Origin: Bugula neritina
Taxonomy: Eukaryota > Bryozoa > Gymnolaemata > Cheilostomatida > Bugulidae
Assembly (NCBI GenBank): GCA_964035545.1
Contig: OZ037768.1
Location: 12,405,741 to 12,469,740, forward strand
Direction of reading: 5' to 3'
DNA length: 64,000 bases
Shown here piece by piece: positions 48,651 to 60,717 of the stretch. Within the stretch, counting starts at the first letter, position 1; every line of letters begins with the position of its first letter. Position numbers and translations under genes: made by a program. Under the pieces are notes generated by a model. That model did no database searches. It was not told where the DNA came from and saw only the letters and a program-made list of their open reading frames with translations.

Positions 48651-50207
48651 TTGTTCTTACAGAAGCAAGTTAATTCAGCTAAACTGAATACTCTAACTGA
48701 TCAACATTTCCATCTATTGAAATTGAAGAAAAGTCTCCGAGCACCAACTAGATTCCAACCTTCCCCTAATAGATTTCAGGGACCTCAACAACATCAAAAT
48801 AGATTCCAGCAGGCACACCAATACAACCAACAACACAATGGAGGAGAATTTGACGTGGACGGGAGACCTGTCTGTACTGCTTGTGGTCAAAGAGGACACC
48901 ATCACTACACATGCCGCAACAGACCTGAGCAGCCAAGGGAGCCCAGGGACAGAGTGGTACGGTTCATAGATGAACATAACCTCAACACAGGCAACACAGC
49001 TCTTCGCTCTGCCCAAATCAATGACATACCAACAATCACCAGTGTTGTGAGGCCGAAGCCAACAATGATAGATGACTTTCCAGAAAGTACATGTAACTTC
49101 CTTTCTGATGTGTTTGATGACCCGGAATTCTCCATCATGGAGTTGTTTGCTGAAAAAACTGTGTGTGTGATAAAAGCCAGTGGTGACAAGGTAATCAAAT
49201 GCAGGATCAACAACCCTGATGCTAAGCTGCCTCAACGGATGACAGAAGATGCTGCCGGATATGACCTATACAGTTCTGAGGAAAAACAAATACAGCCAGG
49301 AAGAATTATGGCAATTGACACCGGAATTTCCCTTGAACTTCCAGAAGGATGTTATGGCCGGACTACTTCAAGATCAGAACTAGCCCTCTCAAAGTCAGTC
49401 ATATGTATAGGAAGAGTGATTGACAGAGACTACCGTGGGAATGTCAAGGTGATGATAATGAATGTTGGGGAAAGCAACGTCAACATACATAGACATGATA
49501 GAATAGCTCAGCTGATATGTAAAAGAAACATCACACCAGAAATCCAAGAAGTAACTAATCTCACTCTTACCCCAAGAGGAACCCAAGGGTTTGGATCAGC
49601 TGGAGTTGAAACACCCAGCAACCAACAATATGAAGACACCCGAGTGGTTCAGACAGTAACTTTGGAGACAGCACAAGTTGATGACATCATATACTCCATA
49701 TCTGGATGGCACCAAGATACTGGAGCTGAAAAAGGAGGATATGACTATGGCAGAAGAGAAGGATACAGAAGGGATGACAATTCAAGGAGGTACCCCAACA
49801 ACAGGAATACAAGGGGCAGGAGCAATCTGACCTCCTCTAGTTGGATACCAATTATCGTCAGGCTAACGATAACCATCTCCTTTTTGCTCTCAAAAGTTCA
49901 AGGCCATCCTGAGAAGCCAATGTTATGTAGCACCGCTAACAACAGAAGATTCCAACCGGCACTGATACTGAGTCTACCAAAAAGAATTGACTGCCCAAAA
50001 CCCGCAAGCCCATCAAGAAAGGTAACTCCTCTGACTGTACAGCTCTACAAACCAAAGCCTCTGGTACTACAGGAAAAGGCTTTCCTCTGCTCCAGAAGAG
50101 AAACAACAATCCAAACAAAAACTTCTACTTCTTTGGAGATGAACGACTACACAAGAAACAGGAACGGTACTTCCCGACATCATCTGCACAGTGCACAGAG
50201 AGGATAG
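48651..50207 (+). CDS. Retroelement zinc-knuckle/dUTPase fusion protein
   Basis: An open frame of 518 codons with no ATG at its left end; a TTACAG acceptor-like site at 48657-48662 may define its start. Residues 1-70 are Gln, Asn and Arg-rich. Residues 75-88 form a CCHC zinc knuckle, CTACGQRGHHHYTC. Residues about 185-318 are a complete trimeric dUTPase with all five motifs: AAGYDLYS, SRSELA, VIDRDYRGNV, RIAQLI and RGTQGFGSAG. This enzyme converts dUTP to dUMP and keeps uracil out of reverse-transcribed DNA. A nucleocapsid-dUTPase arrangement is known from betaretroviruses. From residue about 398 the frame enters the signal-peptide-like start of the next domain, so the last 120 residues partly belong to an envelope-like gene before a frame change. 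Confidence 0.7.
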   Translation: MFLQKQVNSAKLNTLTDQHFHLLKLKKSLRAPTRFQPSPNRFQGPQQHQNRFQQAHQYNQQHNGGEFDVDGRPVCTACGQRGHHHYTCRNRPEQPREPRDRVVRFIDEHNLNTGNTALRSAQINDIPTITSVVRPKPTMIDDFPESTCNFLSDVFDDPEFSIMELFAEKTVCVIKASGDKVIKCRINNPDAKLPQRMTEDAAGYDLYSSEEKQIQPGRIMAIDTGISLELPEGCYGRTTSRSELALSKSVICIGRVIDRDYRGNVKVMIMNVGESNVNIHRHDRIAQLICKRNITPEIQEVTNLTLTPRGTQGFGSAGVETPSNQQYEDTRVVQTVTLETAQVDDIIYSISGWHQDTGAEKGGYDYGRREGYRRDDNSRRYPNNRNTRGRSNLTSSSWIPIIVRLTITISFLLSKVQGHPEKPMLCSTANNRRFQPALILSLPKRIDCPKPASPSRKVTPLTVQLYKPKPLVLQEKAFLCSRRETTIQTKTSTSLEMNDYTRNRNGTSRHHLHSAQRG

Positions 50208-51592
50208 AGAAATGGACTGTCGATGGGACTAAACTAAAAGACATTAATGGAGTCATCTCTACCCACCATTCAGTTGAGCCAACCTACAAGTGGTGCTGCC
50301 ACTGGTATGAAAGAGTAGTTGTCAACTATCAACTAACCCCAGGCTACATATACCTCCACAGAGACACTAAAAAAATGCAGACTACACTAGGATTAGCGTC
50401 ACATTGCAAGTTCGAAGACTTCAATTGCTTGTTGCCAGGAAATGGTTTCCTAAGATGGAAAGAAAATATTACTGATGAGTGCCTATTTACTAAATCTATT
50501 TCAATTGAAGGAGAAAAGCGTGGACCCTACTTCCTACCCAATCAAAAGGATATGGCCTTAACATTTCTTGACAGTAAATGGCGAAGAACTCAAGTGTGCC
50601 CTAATACCAGACCAGAATTAAAGCTAATCAAAACCGATCAAGGAATCTATATTGACAACTTAACAACTATCCAAAATGTCTGGATTACTCCACCGTGGTA
50701 CATCAGTGAAACGTTGACAGGAGTCAGTATCAACGAGTACATAGGAGGTGTGATCAACACTATAGCCTCAGCTTTGTCTCGTGACATACAAAAAACAGCA
50801 GCGGATACCTTTCGGCAAGGGATACAAGCTTTGTGTCAACATGAACAGTTAGCCTATACAACAATGTCAAAACTCTTCACATCTAATCCAACTCCTGTAA
50901 TAAGGCACCTACTCAAAGAAGACTACATAGTTGCAAAGACAATTTCAGTCAATGACATAGCTATCTACAGCTGTAGCCCGTTGAACACAGATGAATACAA
51001 AATCACAAGACATGACGCACTTGAAGAAGGAACCTGCTACACATATATACCTATGGAGGTGTTCCCCGACACCAACGCTAGTCACCAACTATTCATGAAC
51101 CCAACAACCAATATCATTACAAGTTCCTCACCAATACGTTCTTGTAATCACCAGGAATACACACACTTCAGTCTGAACAACACCCTTAACAAATTCTTCC
51201 CTTTCAACAACACCATCAATAACATTACTAAAGAAGAAAGCAACATCTTGAGACAGATATTCTATCACAATGTGTCCTATGTACACAGGAAGCTCATAAT
51301 CTTCAAAGAACATGTAAACCTATTTCCTATCTCCGATTTGAAGACAGGCTCAATCTTCCTGAATGACTTTGTGGAAACAATACAGCGGAAAAGACAACAG
51401 CTCTGAAGTATTGGTATCCTTACAGAATCCGGAAAAACTGATAGCAAGCTACCCTTCAAAGTTGGTGAAATGAGTTTCTTTCAATGGCTACAGTCAGGAG
51501 CACTTGAATTCATGACAATATGGAACATAGTGTGCAATATCTATGTCACAATCCTTTTCACACACAGCCTAATCAAGATATTATACTACTGA
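49842..51592 (+). pseudogene. Envelope-like membrane glycoprotein of a retroelement, interrupted
   Basis: A hydrophobic signal-peptide-like segment (SSWIPIIVRLTITISFLL) begins at 49839 in the dUTPase frame. Near 50020-50045 the likely coding frame switches. From there it is open to 51403, including the 343-codon stretch from 50375. It is rich in Cys and in N-glycosylation sites (NIT, NAS, NNT, NVS). A TGA at 51404-51406 interrupts it. Beyond it the same frame continues through a strongly hydrophobic, anchor-like segment to a TGA at 51590-51592. Signal peptide, glycan sites and C-terminal anchor together suggest an envelope. Its viral family is not recognised with confidence. It carries one frame change and one internal stop. 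Confidence 0.5.
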
Positions 51593-51593
51593 T

Positions 51594-53046
51594 ATGCTAC
51601 AACTGAACCCTCTGAACTGAAACTAGTAGTTCCTGTGGGAATGCGCCAAAATGTCATCCAAGCCTTCCACAGTGACCTTTCAAGTAGACACAGAGGAATC
51701 AACCAGACAGTCTCGGCAATCAAAAGATACTTCTTTTGAAAGTCACTATCTCAGGATGTTGATGTCTTTATCAAGGACTGCCAGACATGCTCAATGGTAA
51801 AAAGACCGCCAAGGAGACTTGTCCCTGAGCTCAGGCGTCTCCCAATCCAAGGACCATTTTCAACATGGTACATAGATTGTCTACAAGCCCTGAAAACAAC
51901 AACGCAAGGTAATAAACATGTGTTAGTTTGTGTAGAAGCTGTCACCAGATATACTGTCACTGCTGCCCTGAAAGACTTGACTGCCAAGACTGTAGCATAT
52001 GCTTTGTTCTCACACCTGTTTGCTATTCACTCTTACCCTAAAAGAATCCACACAGACAATGCTACATACTTCCACGCTGACTTTATGAAGGAGAAACTGA
52101 CAGACACTAGACACACCTTCACACTCAGCTACAACTCATCTGCCAATGGCTACGCGGAAAAGGCAATCCAAGTCATACAGAGAGCCCTACGATGTTACAC
52201 TTCAACTGACCAGACCAATTGGGACTTTTATTTACCTGCCGTCACATTTGCAAAGAATACTTCTGTCTGCCGATCAAACTCATCATTTGCTGATACACCT
52301 TTCTTCCTCTATTTCGGACGAGATCCACGAGTCCCAACACTGAATGAGCTCGGCGATGCATCCCCCTTGGATATCAACAGCACATCAACAACAACGGATA
52401 CATTTGAAGAACACATGTTCATACAGCTACATGAGGCAATACAACGTTGCTACAGAATCCATGACGAACAACATAAGAGATACAAGGCATACTATGACCG
52501 GAAAGCTACCGAAATACCCTTGAAGGTTGGAGACAGAGTGTATATCACAAAGCCGAATCTTGGCAGAAATAAAAGCCGTGCACTTACACCAGGATACGTT
52601 GGCCCACTCCAAGTGATAGACCTGACCCCTACCACAGCTCTAGTCATACCTGTGTTAACCCCCCTAAATAATAATGGATCATGGGTTGCTATCAAAAAAC
52701 TGAAGCTTGTCGGGCAGAACTACACTCCTACCTATGCGGACCACCAGGCAGCAATGGAATTCAAAAAAAGCTCAGAAGAAAGCGATGGCATAGAAGATGA
52801 TGTATATGCTGAAACTATTGATGGCAAAAGTAATGATGTTATACCTGAACGGCAACAGAAGATCTACTATGCAACATAGACGCACCCCTGGAACCCGCAG
52901 CCTTCAATTCAGAAACTCAAGATGATATGGTAAACCAACCACCACCAAGAACTGAAGAGTATCTCCAACAGCCAACAACATCATATAATCTCCGCAGACA
53001 ACCAAAATCAAAACGCCGGAGTGATTTTGAATATGACCAGGAATAA
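51594..53046 (+). pseudogene. Retroelement integrase, interrupted
   Basis: The zinc-binding domain runs from about 51640, with FHSD and SRHRG for the His pair and DCQTC for the Cys pair. A TGA at 51737-51739 interrupts it at a position usually occupied by Trp. The core in the 51794 frame has the catalytic triad: YIDC (D28 of that frame), HTDNATY (D88) and GYAEKA (E122). A C-terminal domain with VGDRVYI follows. The frame ends at 52879, but an overlapping frame continues with a typical integrase tail, TSYNLRRQPKSKRR, to TAA at 53046, so a second disruption lies near 52865. The enzyme would insert retroelement DNA. It lies directly after the envelope-like frame, an unusual order. Confidence 0.7.
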
Positions 53047-53093
53047 CCAGCTCATTATTTATTAATGTTATGAATAACTATATTTAATCTTAC

Positions 53094-53096
<3 letters not shown>

Positions 53097-53139
<43 letters not shown>
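53097..53139. repeat. (TA)n microsatellite
   Basis: About 20 TA units, immediately followed by the GC-rich palindrome CCCCTCGGGGA. Confidence 0.9.
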
Positions 53140-53141
<2 letters not shown>

Positions 53142-53407
53142 CCCCTCGGGGACTGCCTCCTCATTCATCAATGCCAATATTATAAGTATAATCGAAATTA
53201 TGGTGCTGAAGAAACTATAAAAACAGTAAATTCAGTGCTTTTAGCAACCAAAATAGTTTAACTTGTTCAGTAATTTAATAACGCTTGTGCTTCAGAACTG
53301 CCTTAAACTGTGAAACAAACAAGAAAAGGGAAGTAGTGAATAAGGTATTTTGGTAGATTCTTATACTAATTATTATATTTAAATCAAATTTCAAATTATT
53401 TTATAAG

Positions 53408-53806
53408 TTGAGTGAAATACAGTCCACTACAGCTGCGAAAAGACAGGAATCTGAGGAAAAAGGAGACAAATACTATCTAGAACTGGAAGCGCAACATGAA
53501 CAAATGAAGGCCATAATTGAAAAGTTAAGGAAGGAGAATATGGAGATCAAAGACTTACTGCTAATAATTGAATATCGCCTGAACTCACTGGAGAGGAACT
53601 CAAGAAGTATAGTGCTACCAATGCAGCCAATTAGAGATGGAACTATCGTCCAACCCATCAAGAGGCATCCAAAGAATACAACAGGTGTAATCTCAGAGCA
53701 ACATGATGAACCTCAACGCCCTAATGATAGAGCAGAGTCCATACAATTTGTCACACGGTGGATCACTGGGATGACTGAGTATCTAAGGATGAACTCTAGA
53801 TGGTGA
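53408..53806 (+). CDS. Coiled-coil ORF, unknown
   Basis: 132 codons beginning at a non-ATG codon, so it may be an exon. Residues about 14-65 are a strongly charged heptad-type coiled coil (EAQHEQMKAIIEKLRKENME). Then comes a Pro and basic-rich stretch, and the end is WITGMTEYLRMNSRW before TGA. Codon use is balanced compared with AT-rich background ORFs. No family is recognised. It lies 360 bp after the integrase tail and might be an accessory or gag-like gene of that element, or a host exon. Confidence 0.4.
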   Translation: MSEIQSTTAAKRQESEEKGDKYYLELEAQHEQMKAIIEKLRKENMEIKDLLLIIEYRLNSLERNSRSIVLPMQPIRDGTIVQPIKRHPKNTTGVISEQHDEPQRPNDRAESIQFVTRWITGMTEYLRMNSRW

Positions 53807-54017
53807 ACATACGGCCCACCACAAAGTGAAGCACAACATCCTACCAAGTGTGGCAAAATTTAATTCATTTCCTAGCATTTGCGCGAGTAAGGAACCAAGA
53901 AAGAAACAATGTCTAGAAATCTACTTAACTAATTTACAACTTTCAGTGCTTACTATCCATCATCCCTGATATAACACTATTCTATCTACACATAAACATA
54001 ATCAACACACAGTCACC

Positions 54018-54019
<2 letters not shown>

Positions 54020-54096
<77 letters not shown>
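54020..54096. repeat. (TA)n microsatellite
   Basis: About 38 uninterrupted TA units between the two coiled-coil ORFs. Confidence 0.93.
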
Positions 54097-54098
<2 letters not shown>

Positions 54099-54191
54099 CA
54101 GGAATATTATATCACCCAAATAATTGTGGTACATAGATATTGCTTATTCATATAAATCTACATATATGTATATATATAGACTGCTACCCAA

Positions 54192-54629
54192 ATGGACAGA
54201 TTGATGATTGTTGACGAATTCAATGGCAAACCTAAGTCCAGAAGTCCGATCAGTGGAAGGACAACTCCCTCGGCCGATAAATCAGATTTAGATAGCAGAA
54301 TTAAAGACCTAGAGATGGGGGTACAAAAAAGGGAGACTAAGATTGATGAGCTAAGGCAACAATTAGAAGAAGAGAAGGAAAAGACCGGTAGATGGAGAGA
54401 TAGAGCTTTGAAATTTAGCAGAAATGGAGATCCTATCAAAGCTATAGAAGAGATGAAAAGGAAGTTGAGCACACAAAATGATGAAATGGAGAGTCTAAGA
54501 AGAAAATATCGGAAGCTGGAGGAGAAGCAGATGAAAGAAGAAAACAACACTATGTTGGTGAAGTGGATAATTGCTCTAAAACAAGAACTGGCAGACAACA
54601 ATCGTCAGAATTACTCTCCTCTAAGTTAA
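54192..54629 (+). CDS. Coiled-coil ORF, unknown
   Basis: ATG at 54192, 145 codons to TAA. After a Ser/Pro-rich start (KSRSPISGRTTPSADKSD), residues about 32-130 form a long, highly charged coiled coil (for example KIDELRQQLEEEKEKTGRW and SLRRKYRKLEEKQMKEEN). The end is polar. It resembles the coiled-coil ORF at 53408 in style, not obviously in sequence, and both are enclosed by (TA)n tracts. No function can be assigned. Confidence 0.45.
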   Translation: MDRLMIVDEFNGKPKSRSPISGRTTPSADKSDLDSRIKDLEMGVQKRETKIDELRQQLEEEKEKTGRWRDRALKFSRNGDPIKAIEEMKRKLSTQNDEMESLRRKYRKLEEKQMKEENNTMLVKWIIALKQELADNNRQNYSPLS

Positions 54630-54705
54630 CTGGTTTCACTCACCCTAAGTTGATATGGGAACATTTGATTGAGTATTTAGAATATAAACACTTAATCCTA
54701 ACGAC

Positions 54706-54708
<3 letters not shown>

Positions 54709-54785
<77 letters not shown>
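54709..54785. repeat. (TA)n microsatellite
   Basis: About 38 TA units ending in a short CA run. Confidence 0.93.
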
Positions 54786-54791
<6 letters not shown>

Positions 54792-54829
54792 GGTATATAT
54801 TACATACTACCTGCTACTGCCCTTACTAA

Positions 54830-57800
54830 TTGGTTTGGAATGATACACTCATTTATATACTTATTATTAATACTACACTTTACTTAATACATTATATGGT
54901 AGACTTTACAATTGCCCATTGTTGCTCCAGACTAAGTTGAAGCATTAAAGTTACCTATAGCCTCTTTTTCACAAATTTGACAAATTACAAGACGTAAAAA
55001 TCCATAAGATCTTAATACTTGAGAAACTAATATCTGGAAGCAGAATAATAATTACTCAAATCTTAGTACTTGGAAATAACAAATACATAAATATTAAACC
55101 TATCCCTACTCGAATTACTTACAACTACTTAACCCTCCGAATCATACATAGTATAGAATGCACATGTCTTAATAATTTTGTTAAAATATCAGGTTTATTT
55201 CACAGTATCATGGGGTGTATTTGTCTATTTACGTGCTACCTGCTTCAATAAGTTCTATTGCTCAGTCAAGTAAAAGAAGTGATTCTAGAAGATTGATTCA
55301 ATAGTCTTGGGACATGACGTTAAACTGCAACCATTGTATTATTTTATTAAAAAAAATATAATTTCACAGTATCGTAATTTTCACCAGTTTACCCAAATAT
55401 TTATAAAATTATTAAAAAATCTTGTTTCTGAAAGGAATTGTACATAGTGACCATTCACATGTCAAGTTTACATTTTTGCTAGAGAATAATTTATAATTAT
55501 TTTTTTTAAACAACCTGGACATACAATTGTACTGCTGATACCACGCAACTTTGCAAATAGGCAGTTAAAGCTGAGCATTATTCTTTATTTTGAAGGCATG
55601 ACCATGTTACACTTTAGCTAATGGTAACCATTTGACACTAAAACCAGTACAAAAGGTGGGATTGCATACACTTTCGACACCTAATGCTTATTGGGTAAAT
55701 ATTTATTATGTCAATCCTTGTACACATAATCAGGCCTTTCCATAGCCTGCATGGATGTGGGATCTTACGAGATCCAATGTCAAATGTGCGCTGTAGACAT
55801 CCAACAGCATCTTGCCAACCTAAGTAATATACCTTAACCTCAGTTTGCCTATCGAGTTGTTGTGTAATTAGCATCACATGTCTGGCCAATTTAATTCTTT
55901 CGAGAATCCTGGTAATAAACCATGATCATTAATTTCAGTTAACTGTATACAGTTTATTTTTGATTACAGCTGTTATGTAAAGGTTGACAGAACTGGATAT
56001 ACATGTAATATTCCTTTTCAATAATTCTTAAATACTTTTGTTAGCTTTAAAATCTTAACAAAAATCAATGCGACAAAATCTTAATTAAATTCAATAACTG
56101 AGTGGAGCTATTTGTCAGGTGGATGATAATATTTAGGCAGGCCCTATTGCTGTGATGATTGACCGATTAATCCAAGTATCTGTAATTCCTATACTAATAC
56201 TTATACCTAAACCCACACATAAAAGTTAGAAATCAGAGTAAAGGAATTAGCTTGACAATCATTAGTTAACTTAAATAAATTTTCAAAATTTTCTAGCTCA
56301 AAATTCAAATTTGAAATTTGTAACATTGACAATGATTATTTTTATAATGTTGTGATTATGGGCATAGTTAAAGTCTATGACTACTAGTACTTAAGAAAAA
56401 TTATTACTCAACATAATCACAATGATGGTGTAACTGTAAGCTAAACCTAAGTCCTAAGGCTAAAGCATTGAAGATTCCTGATAGAACAACTTGCTCATTG
56501 CTGACTAGTAATACAAATTATGCTATTATTGTTAAATAGACAATAATAGTAATATGTTACAATCTAGAAACTACAAGTACAACTAATGCTATGATTCAAT
56601 TTAATTTTAATTAAATTTAAATATTTCTGCCTTACCTTGAATTTGACAGTTGATAATGATATTGTTAACAGTTATGTTTCAGTTTGACTTAAGCATAAAA
56701 GTACTACGAATAAGATCTGATAACCTGAATGATGATGGTAATAGTTATAGCTGATGGTGCTAAAATTGAAAAATAGTTTTATCGCGGACGAAGTCTAGAG
56801 GTATACTCCCACTAAACTATGAAGTAAATGATGATTGAGCTGACGATAGTATGGTGATTGGACTAATAAGAGAGCACCGTGGAATGCGATGCAGAAACAA
56901 GTGAGCTTAAGACACATTTGATTGGCCACTCTTTTGTCATCCTTATAAATTAAAAGGGAGAATAACTCCTTAGATATTAGGGATTCAGCTGATTTCTCAT
57001 TGGATATTAACGTATATTTGTCAAATATTACTATTTAACCACTCACTAATTTAGTTATTGGTAGCTGGTTTGTAAGATTACTGAATGATTCTGGTTTGAG
57101 TTTGAGTTATTGAATCTGAATATCAGTGTGGGTATGAATATGGGTATCATAATTGCCACCAATCAAATTATAGTCAAGATACTTTTATTTCAGCCTGATT
57201 TAATTTCATTTTTTTGAAAAGCTTTATTTATGTTTGCAGTACTAGTTGTACTAATGGTTGATATTTTACTAGAGTATAATTCATCGGGATTTTCATCGAT
57301 ATAAGATTGACAATAAAGGCTGCAATAATTACAGTTTCATGAGCTCATTTGTGATTATATTTATGATTTAAGTTGTGGTGTAAGTTATTATAAGTTTCTC
57401 TTATTCTCAGTTATAGTCATAATTTATTTATAAATTATAGCTATAGGTAGCAGTTTGAAACTGAATAGCACGAATTGTATTCCGCTAATATATATGTTTT
57501 TAAAAAAACTTATTAATATAAAAAACAAATTGAAGTATGACATTAGCAGTTCTAAGCATAGTATTAACAGTCATAAAAGATATAGCATTGTGTGTTGATT
57601 CAATTTTATACTTTGGAATGGGCATATCATAATGATAGTCAGCCAGGCAATCGTCTTATGCTATAACTCAAATACGTTTTCTGCCGAGAACGGAATCCCC
57701 GGATCTGAATTTCTAAGAGGCGTAAGAGCTCTAGCTACTGGCCTCTGTGCTCAACGCCTGAAATAATATTATAATTATAGACAACGATTGTCATAGACTA

Positions 57801-57916
57801 TTATTATTATTTGAACTTACTGATTACTAATTAATTACTTGAGTATAGAATAATTTAGATAGCATATAACTATACAGTTACTTTGAAGCTTTTCCCTTGC
57901 CCAATTCGATTTACAG
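54830..57916. other. AT-rich stretch without supported genes
   Basis: Three kilobases of AT-rich sequence. A minus-strand ORF at 55889-55638 has no recognisable domain. No repeats shared with other parts of the window were noticed. Confidence 0.4.
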
Positions 57917-58858
57917 GACAAGGTTTCATTTTACCTACCTTGGAGTTGCCCTCGTACTTTCCCTCAGACTCTTGAGGGCACTTCTTATGTGAACAATTGT
58001 AAAAGTGCAATGACACAAGAAAATTTGGATTTCGGTGCAGAAAATCTGTCTAAATTGCTGATGCAAGATCACGCTTTCGAAATTATGAGAAATGGAGAAT
58101 ATGGCAGTCAATGGTTAATAATTGCAATAGCTCATCTTTTAGGAATAAATATACAAATTATATACCCTGTTCAAACACCACCACGATATATGAACTGTCT
58201 TCTAAGGCTCAATGAAAATAGTGATGACAAAATCATTCTCAGTTGGACTACTGCTGGTAGATATGTTGAAGACGAGAATAGTTTAGTTCCAGATCATTTT
58301 GTTGTGTGCACAGCAATGACCAGATCTCCGCAACATCCTATGCCTATAAACATACAAGAAAAAGCAGATGCTGAAGTAAAGTTCAAAAATTATGGCCAAT
58401 TCACTAGAATGTAAGTTTTGGAAGATAAATTATTTCTGTATTTAGATTGTAACTGTTAATCTTTGTAAGGTTGATTGGTTTATTATATAGCATACTACTG
58501 AAATGCCATATTGTAACATGAAACATGACACAATTGTAATAGTAACATACCTAAAATGCATATGATTTCTAGACATACAACATAACGATATTGATATAAT
58601 CAATATTGCCTGTGGTCAAAATAATTAAGAATTATCTGAAAGTTGAAATAAAAATAAATATATTTTTATTATTTTCAGGTCATGTCATCAAAATGTACCA
58701 GCACTGCACACTGACACACTGATAATCACTGAACATGCCATAGAGCTAACCAACAGACTAATAGAAGGCACTATCACTTTCGAGCAAGTAGGGACCCAAA
58801 AAAGATTAAATGGCATTATTTGTAGCGCTATATATGTAGTAAATGCTGATATTTACTA
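57917..58858 (+). pseudogene. OTU-like exon pair next to a MULE transposase
   Basis: Exon 57917-58410 follows a TTACAG acceptor, starts phase 0 and ends phase 2 at GTAAGT. It contains MRNGEYGSQWLIIAIAHLLG followed by INIQII, and later PDHFVVC. This is the pattern of the C-terminal half of OTU-type cysteine peptidases, with the His of the active site in the last motif. The N-terminal half with the catalytic Cys (usually DGNCLF) is not seen here and would be in an earlier exon or lost. The next exon begins at 58679 (phase fits) and runs to a TAA at 58856. OTU domains act on ubiquitin chains and are known as partners of MULE-type transposases. Whether this was one gene with the transposase is inference. 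Confidence 0.45.
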
Positions 58859-58884
58859 AATGAGAAGAGAATGGAAAACACATC

Positions 58885-60717
58885 ATGTCAACCAGAAGAA
58901 ACGGCTTTGTTTGCAAAGGTAATAAGGGGTTGAAGAAAACGGAAATAACTTTTAAGAAAAGAGATGGAAGCTGTTTGGATTTATTAATTATTCAATATAG
59001 GTTTGACAACGCATCTGAAAATAAAGTAATTGTCAAACCCCATGGAAACTTTAAAAAGTCAGTTCTTTTCTTTCCAAGTGACAGAGCATTGCTGCAAGAG
59101 CTAAAGGAAAAATCATCAGGCCTACATAGCAACGAAAACCCAGTGGCAATATACAACAATCTGCCATAAGTAAAACACTGCATACAGTAGGAACAATAGG
59201 GGCAGTGCCAAGAGATGTAAAACAAATAAAAAATTTTAGGAACAAAAAATAAGCAGATCCAGTGGAGTCACTTTACGCATTGTATTTTGCGCAAAAGTCA
59301 CATGATCAATTTATCCAACAAATTAGTTTTGATGATGGAAATTTTACAGTTATTATATTATATACAAAAAAGCAAACCTAAGAATGCCACTTTACCTAGA
59401 CACTACATTTAATCTAACGAACATGTACACGGTGATACTTACGTTGAGAGATGAGCGATTTGCTGGATCCCCAATAACAATTGGACCAATGATGCTGACT
59501 CAGAAAATGGATAGTGGTAGCTACACTGTGTTCTTCCAACATGTCATCAGAAAGTTGCTAAAGCTACAACATAGGCAATTGGTATTTGTAACTGATGGTG
59601 AAAAAGCAATACTAAAGGCTCTTCAAATATTTCCCAAAAGACATGCATTTCGGCGTTTTTCACATGTGTACGATAACATCCAAAGAAAGCTAACTAAATT
59701 ATGCATACCAGCTAGCATAAAAAAGGTTTTTTTATACGACATTAGTCAAAAATTGAGTGGTCAGACGGAGAGTAAAATGAAAGAAGAGAGAAAAAACACC
59801 ACTGAAAACTGGCAGAATATTAGTCGAAACAAATGCTACCAAGGTGTTTGCAAATTTATACACTATTTCGACGAATAAATCTGGAATTCCCTTATCGTAA
59901 ATTCCAACAAAAAAATTCAAGGATATAATTTCACACCATCAACTTTTGTTACAACAAATGCCTCTGAGTCGTGTAATGCAATGATCAAAAGATGTGTTCA
60001 AGGAAAAAAATTAACAGTGTCTAACCTTTGTATCAGCCTAAAAAAAATGGTTGATAGAATGTCTGAGGAAATCAAAAAAGGAATATCTGGAATATCGAAA
60101 AAATTTATCTAATTGGATACTTGAAAAGGCATAAAATTAGATCCAATTAGAGCAATTAATAATAAAAAGGATATAGAAATTTCGCACTTAAATGAAGTGA
60201 TGAATTTGCTAATGAGTAAAGCTAGTAATGCAAAAGTTGTACAAGTTAGGAACAGTGAAGATCATGTTTCAAAACTTGACAATTCACCACAATATGAAAC
60301 TATAAAATCAAGGCACAACTCTCAACGATGCTGCACCTGTGAAACCTACAAAAATTTGATGACCTACGCACATGTAGTGGCTGGTGCACAGCATGTTGGA
60401 GAAGGAAATTATTCCTCTATTAACTTGACACCCAAATCAAAGCTAAAAAACATTCTCGACAAATATGGAGGAAGAAAAAGAAATGAAAAGCCAAGGAAGA
60501 GGCGTGGAACACAAAGAGATAGCAATTAGTCCGAAGAGGGTATTTTCCGAAGCTAATCTGAAAATGTATATAGTAGTATAACCGTAAAAAATATTAGCAA
60601 AGTGCAAGGATCTAGTGAAAATTCAGCTCTCACAACTGCGAACAAATTAAACTCTACTAATTTAGAATTCCTAGTAATTAGAAAAAGTAGGCGCATAACA
60701 AACTGCTTTGGCTGTTA
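58885..60717 (+). pseudogene. MULE-like (Mutator superfamily) transposase, decayed
   Basis: Open pieces in order. 58885-59169 is uncertain. 59384-59878 has LDTTFNL (first catalytic Asp), SPITIGPMML and FVTDGEKAILKA (second Asp). About 59900-60110 has TNASESCNAMIKR, the likely third acidic residue. 60197-60529 has CCTCETYKN and YAHVVAGAQ, a SWIM-like zinc motif with one ligand replaced. The end near 60717 reads IRKSRRITNCFGC. Stops at about 59168, 59250, 59378, 59876 and 60110 separate the pieces. The set and order match MULE transposases, which cut and paste DNA. It cannot be active as it stands. No terminal inverted repeats were identified. Confidence 0.6.

Noticed and set aside
48714-49235. 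Minus-strand ORF of 173 codons
   Set aside because: It is antisense to the zinc-knuckle/dUTPase frame, whose motifs clearly identify the coding strand.
51404-51739. Two in-frame TGA codons as evidence of stop-codon reassignment
   Set aside because: Host-type genes in the window end normally at TGA (for example 29918-29920), and the retroelement also has frameshifts, so simple decay is enough.
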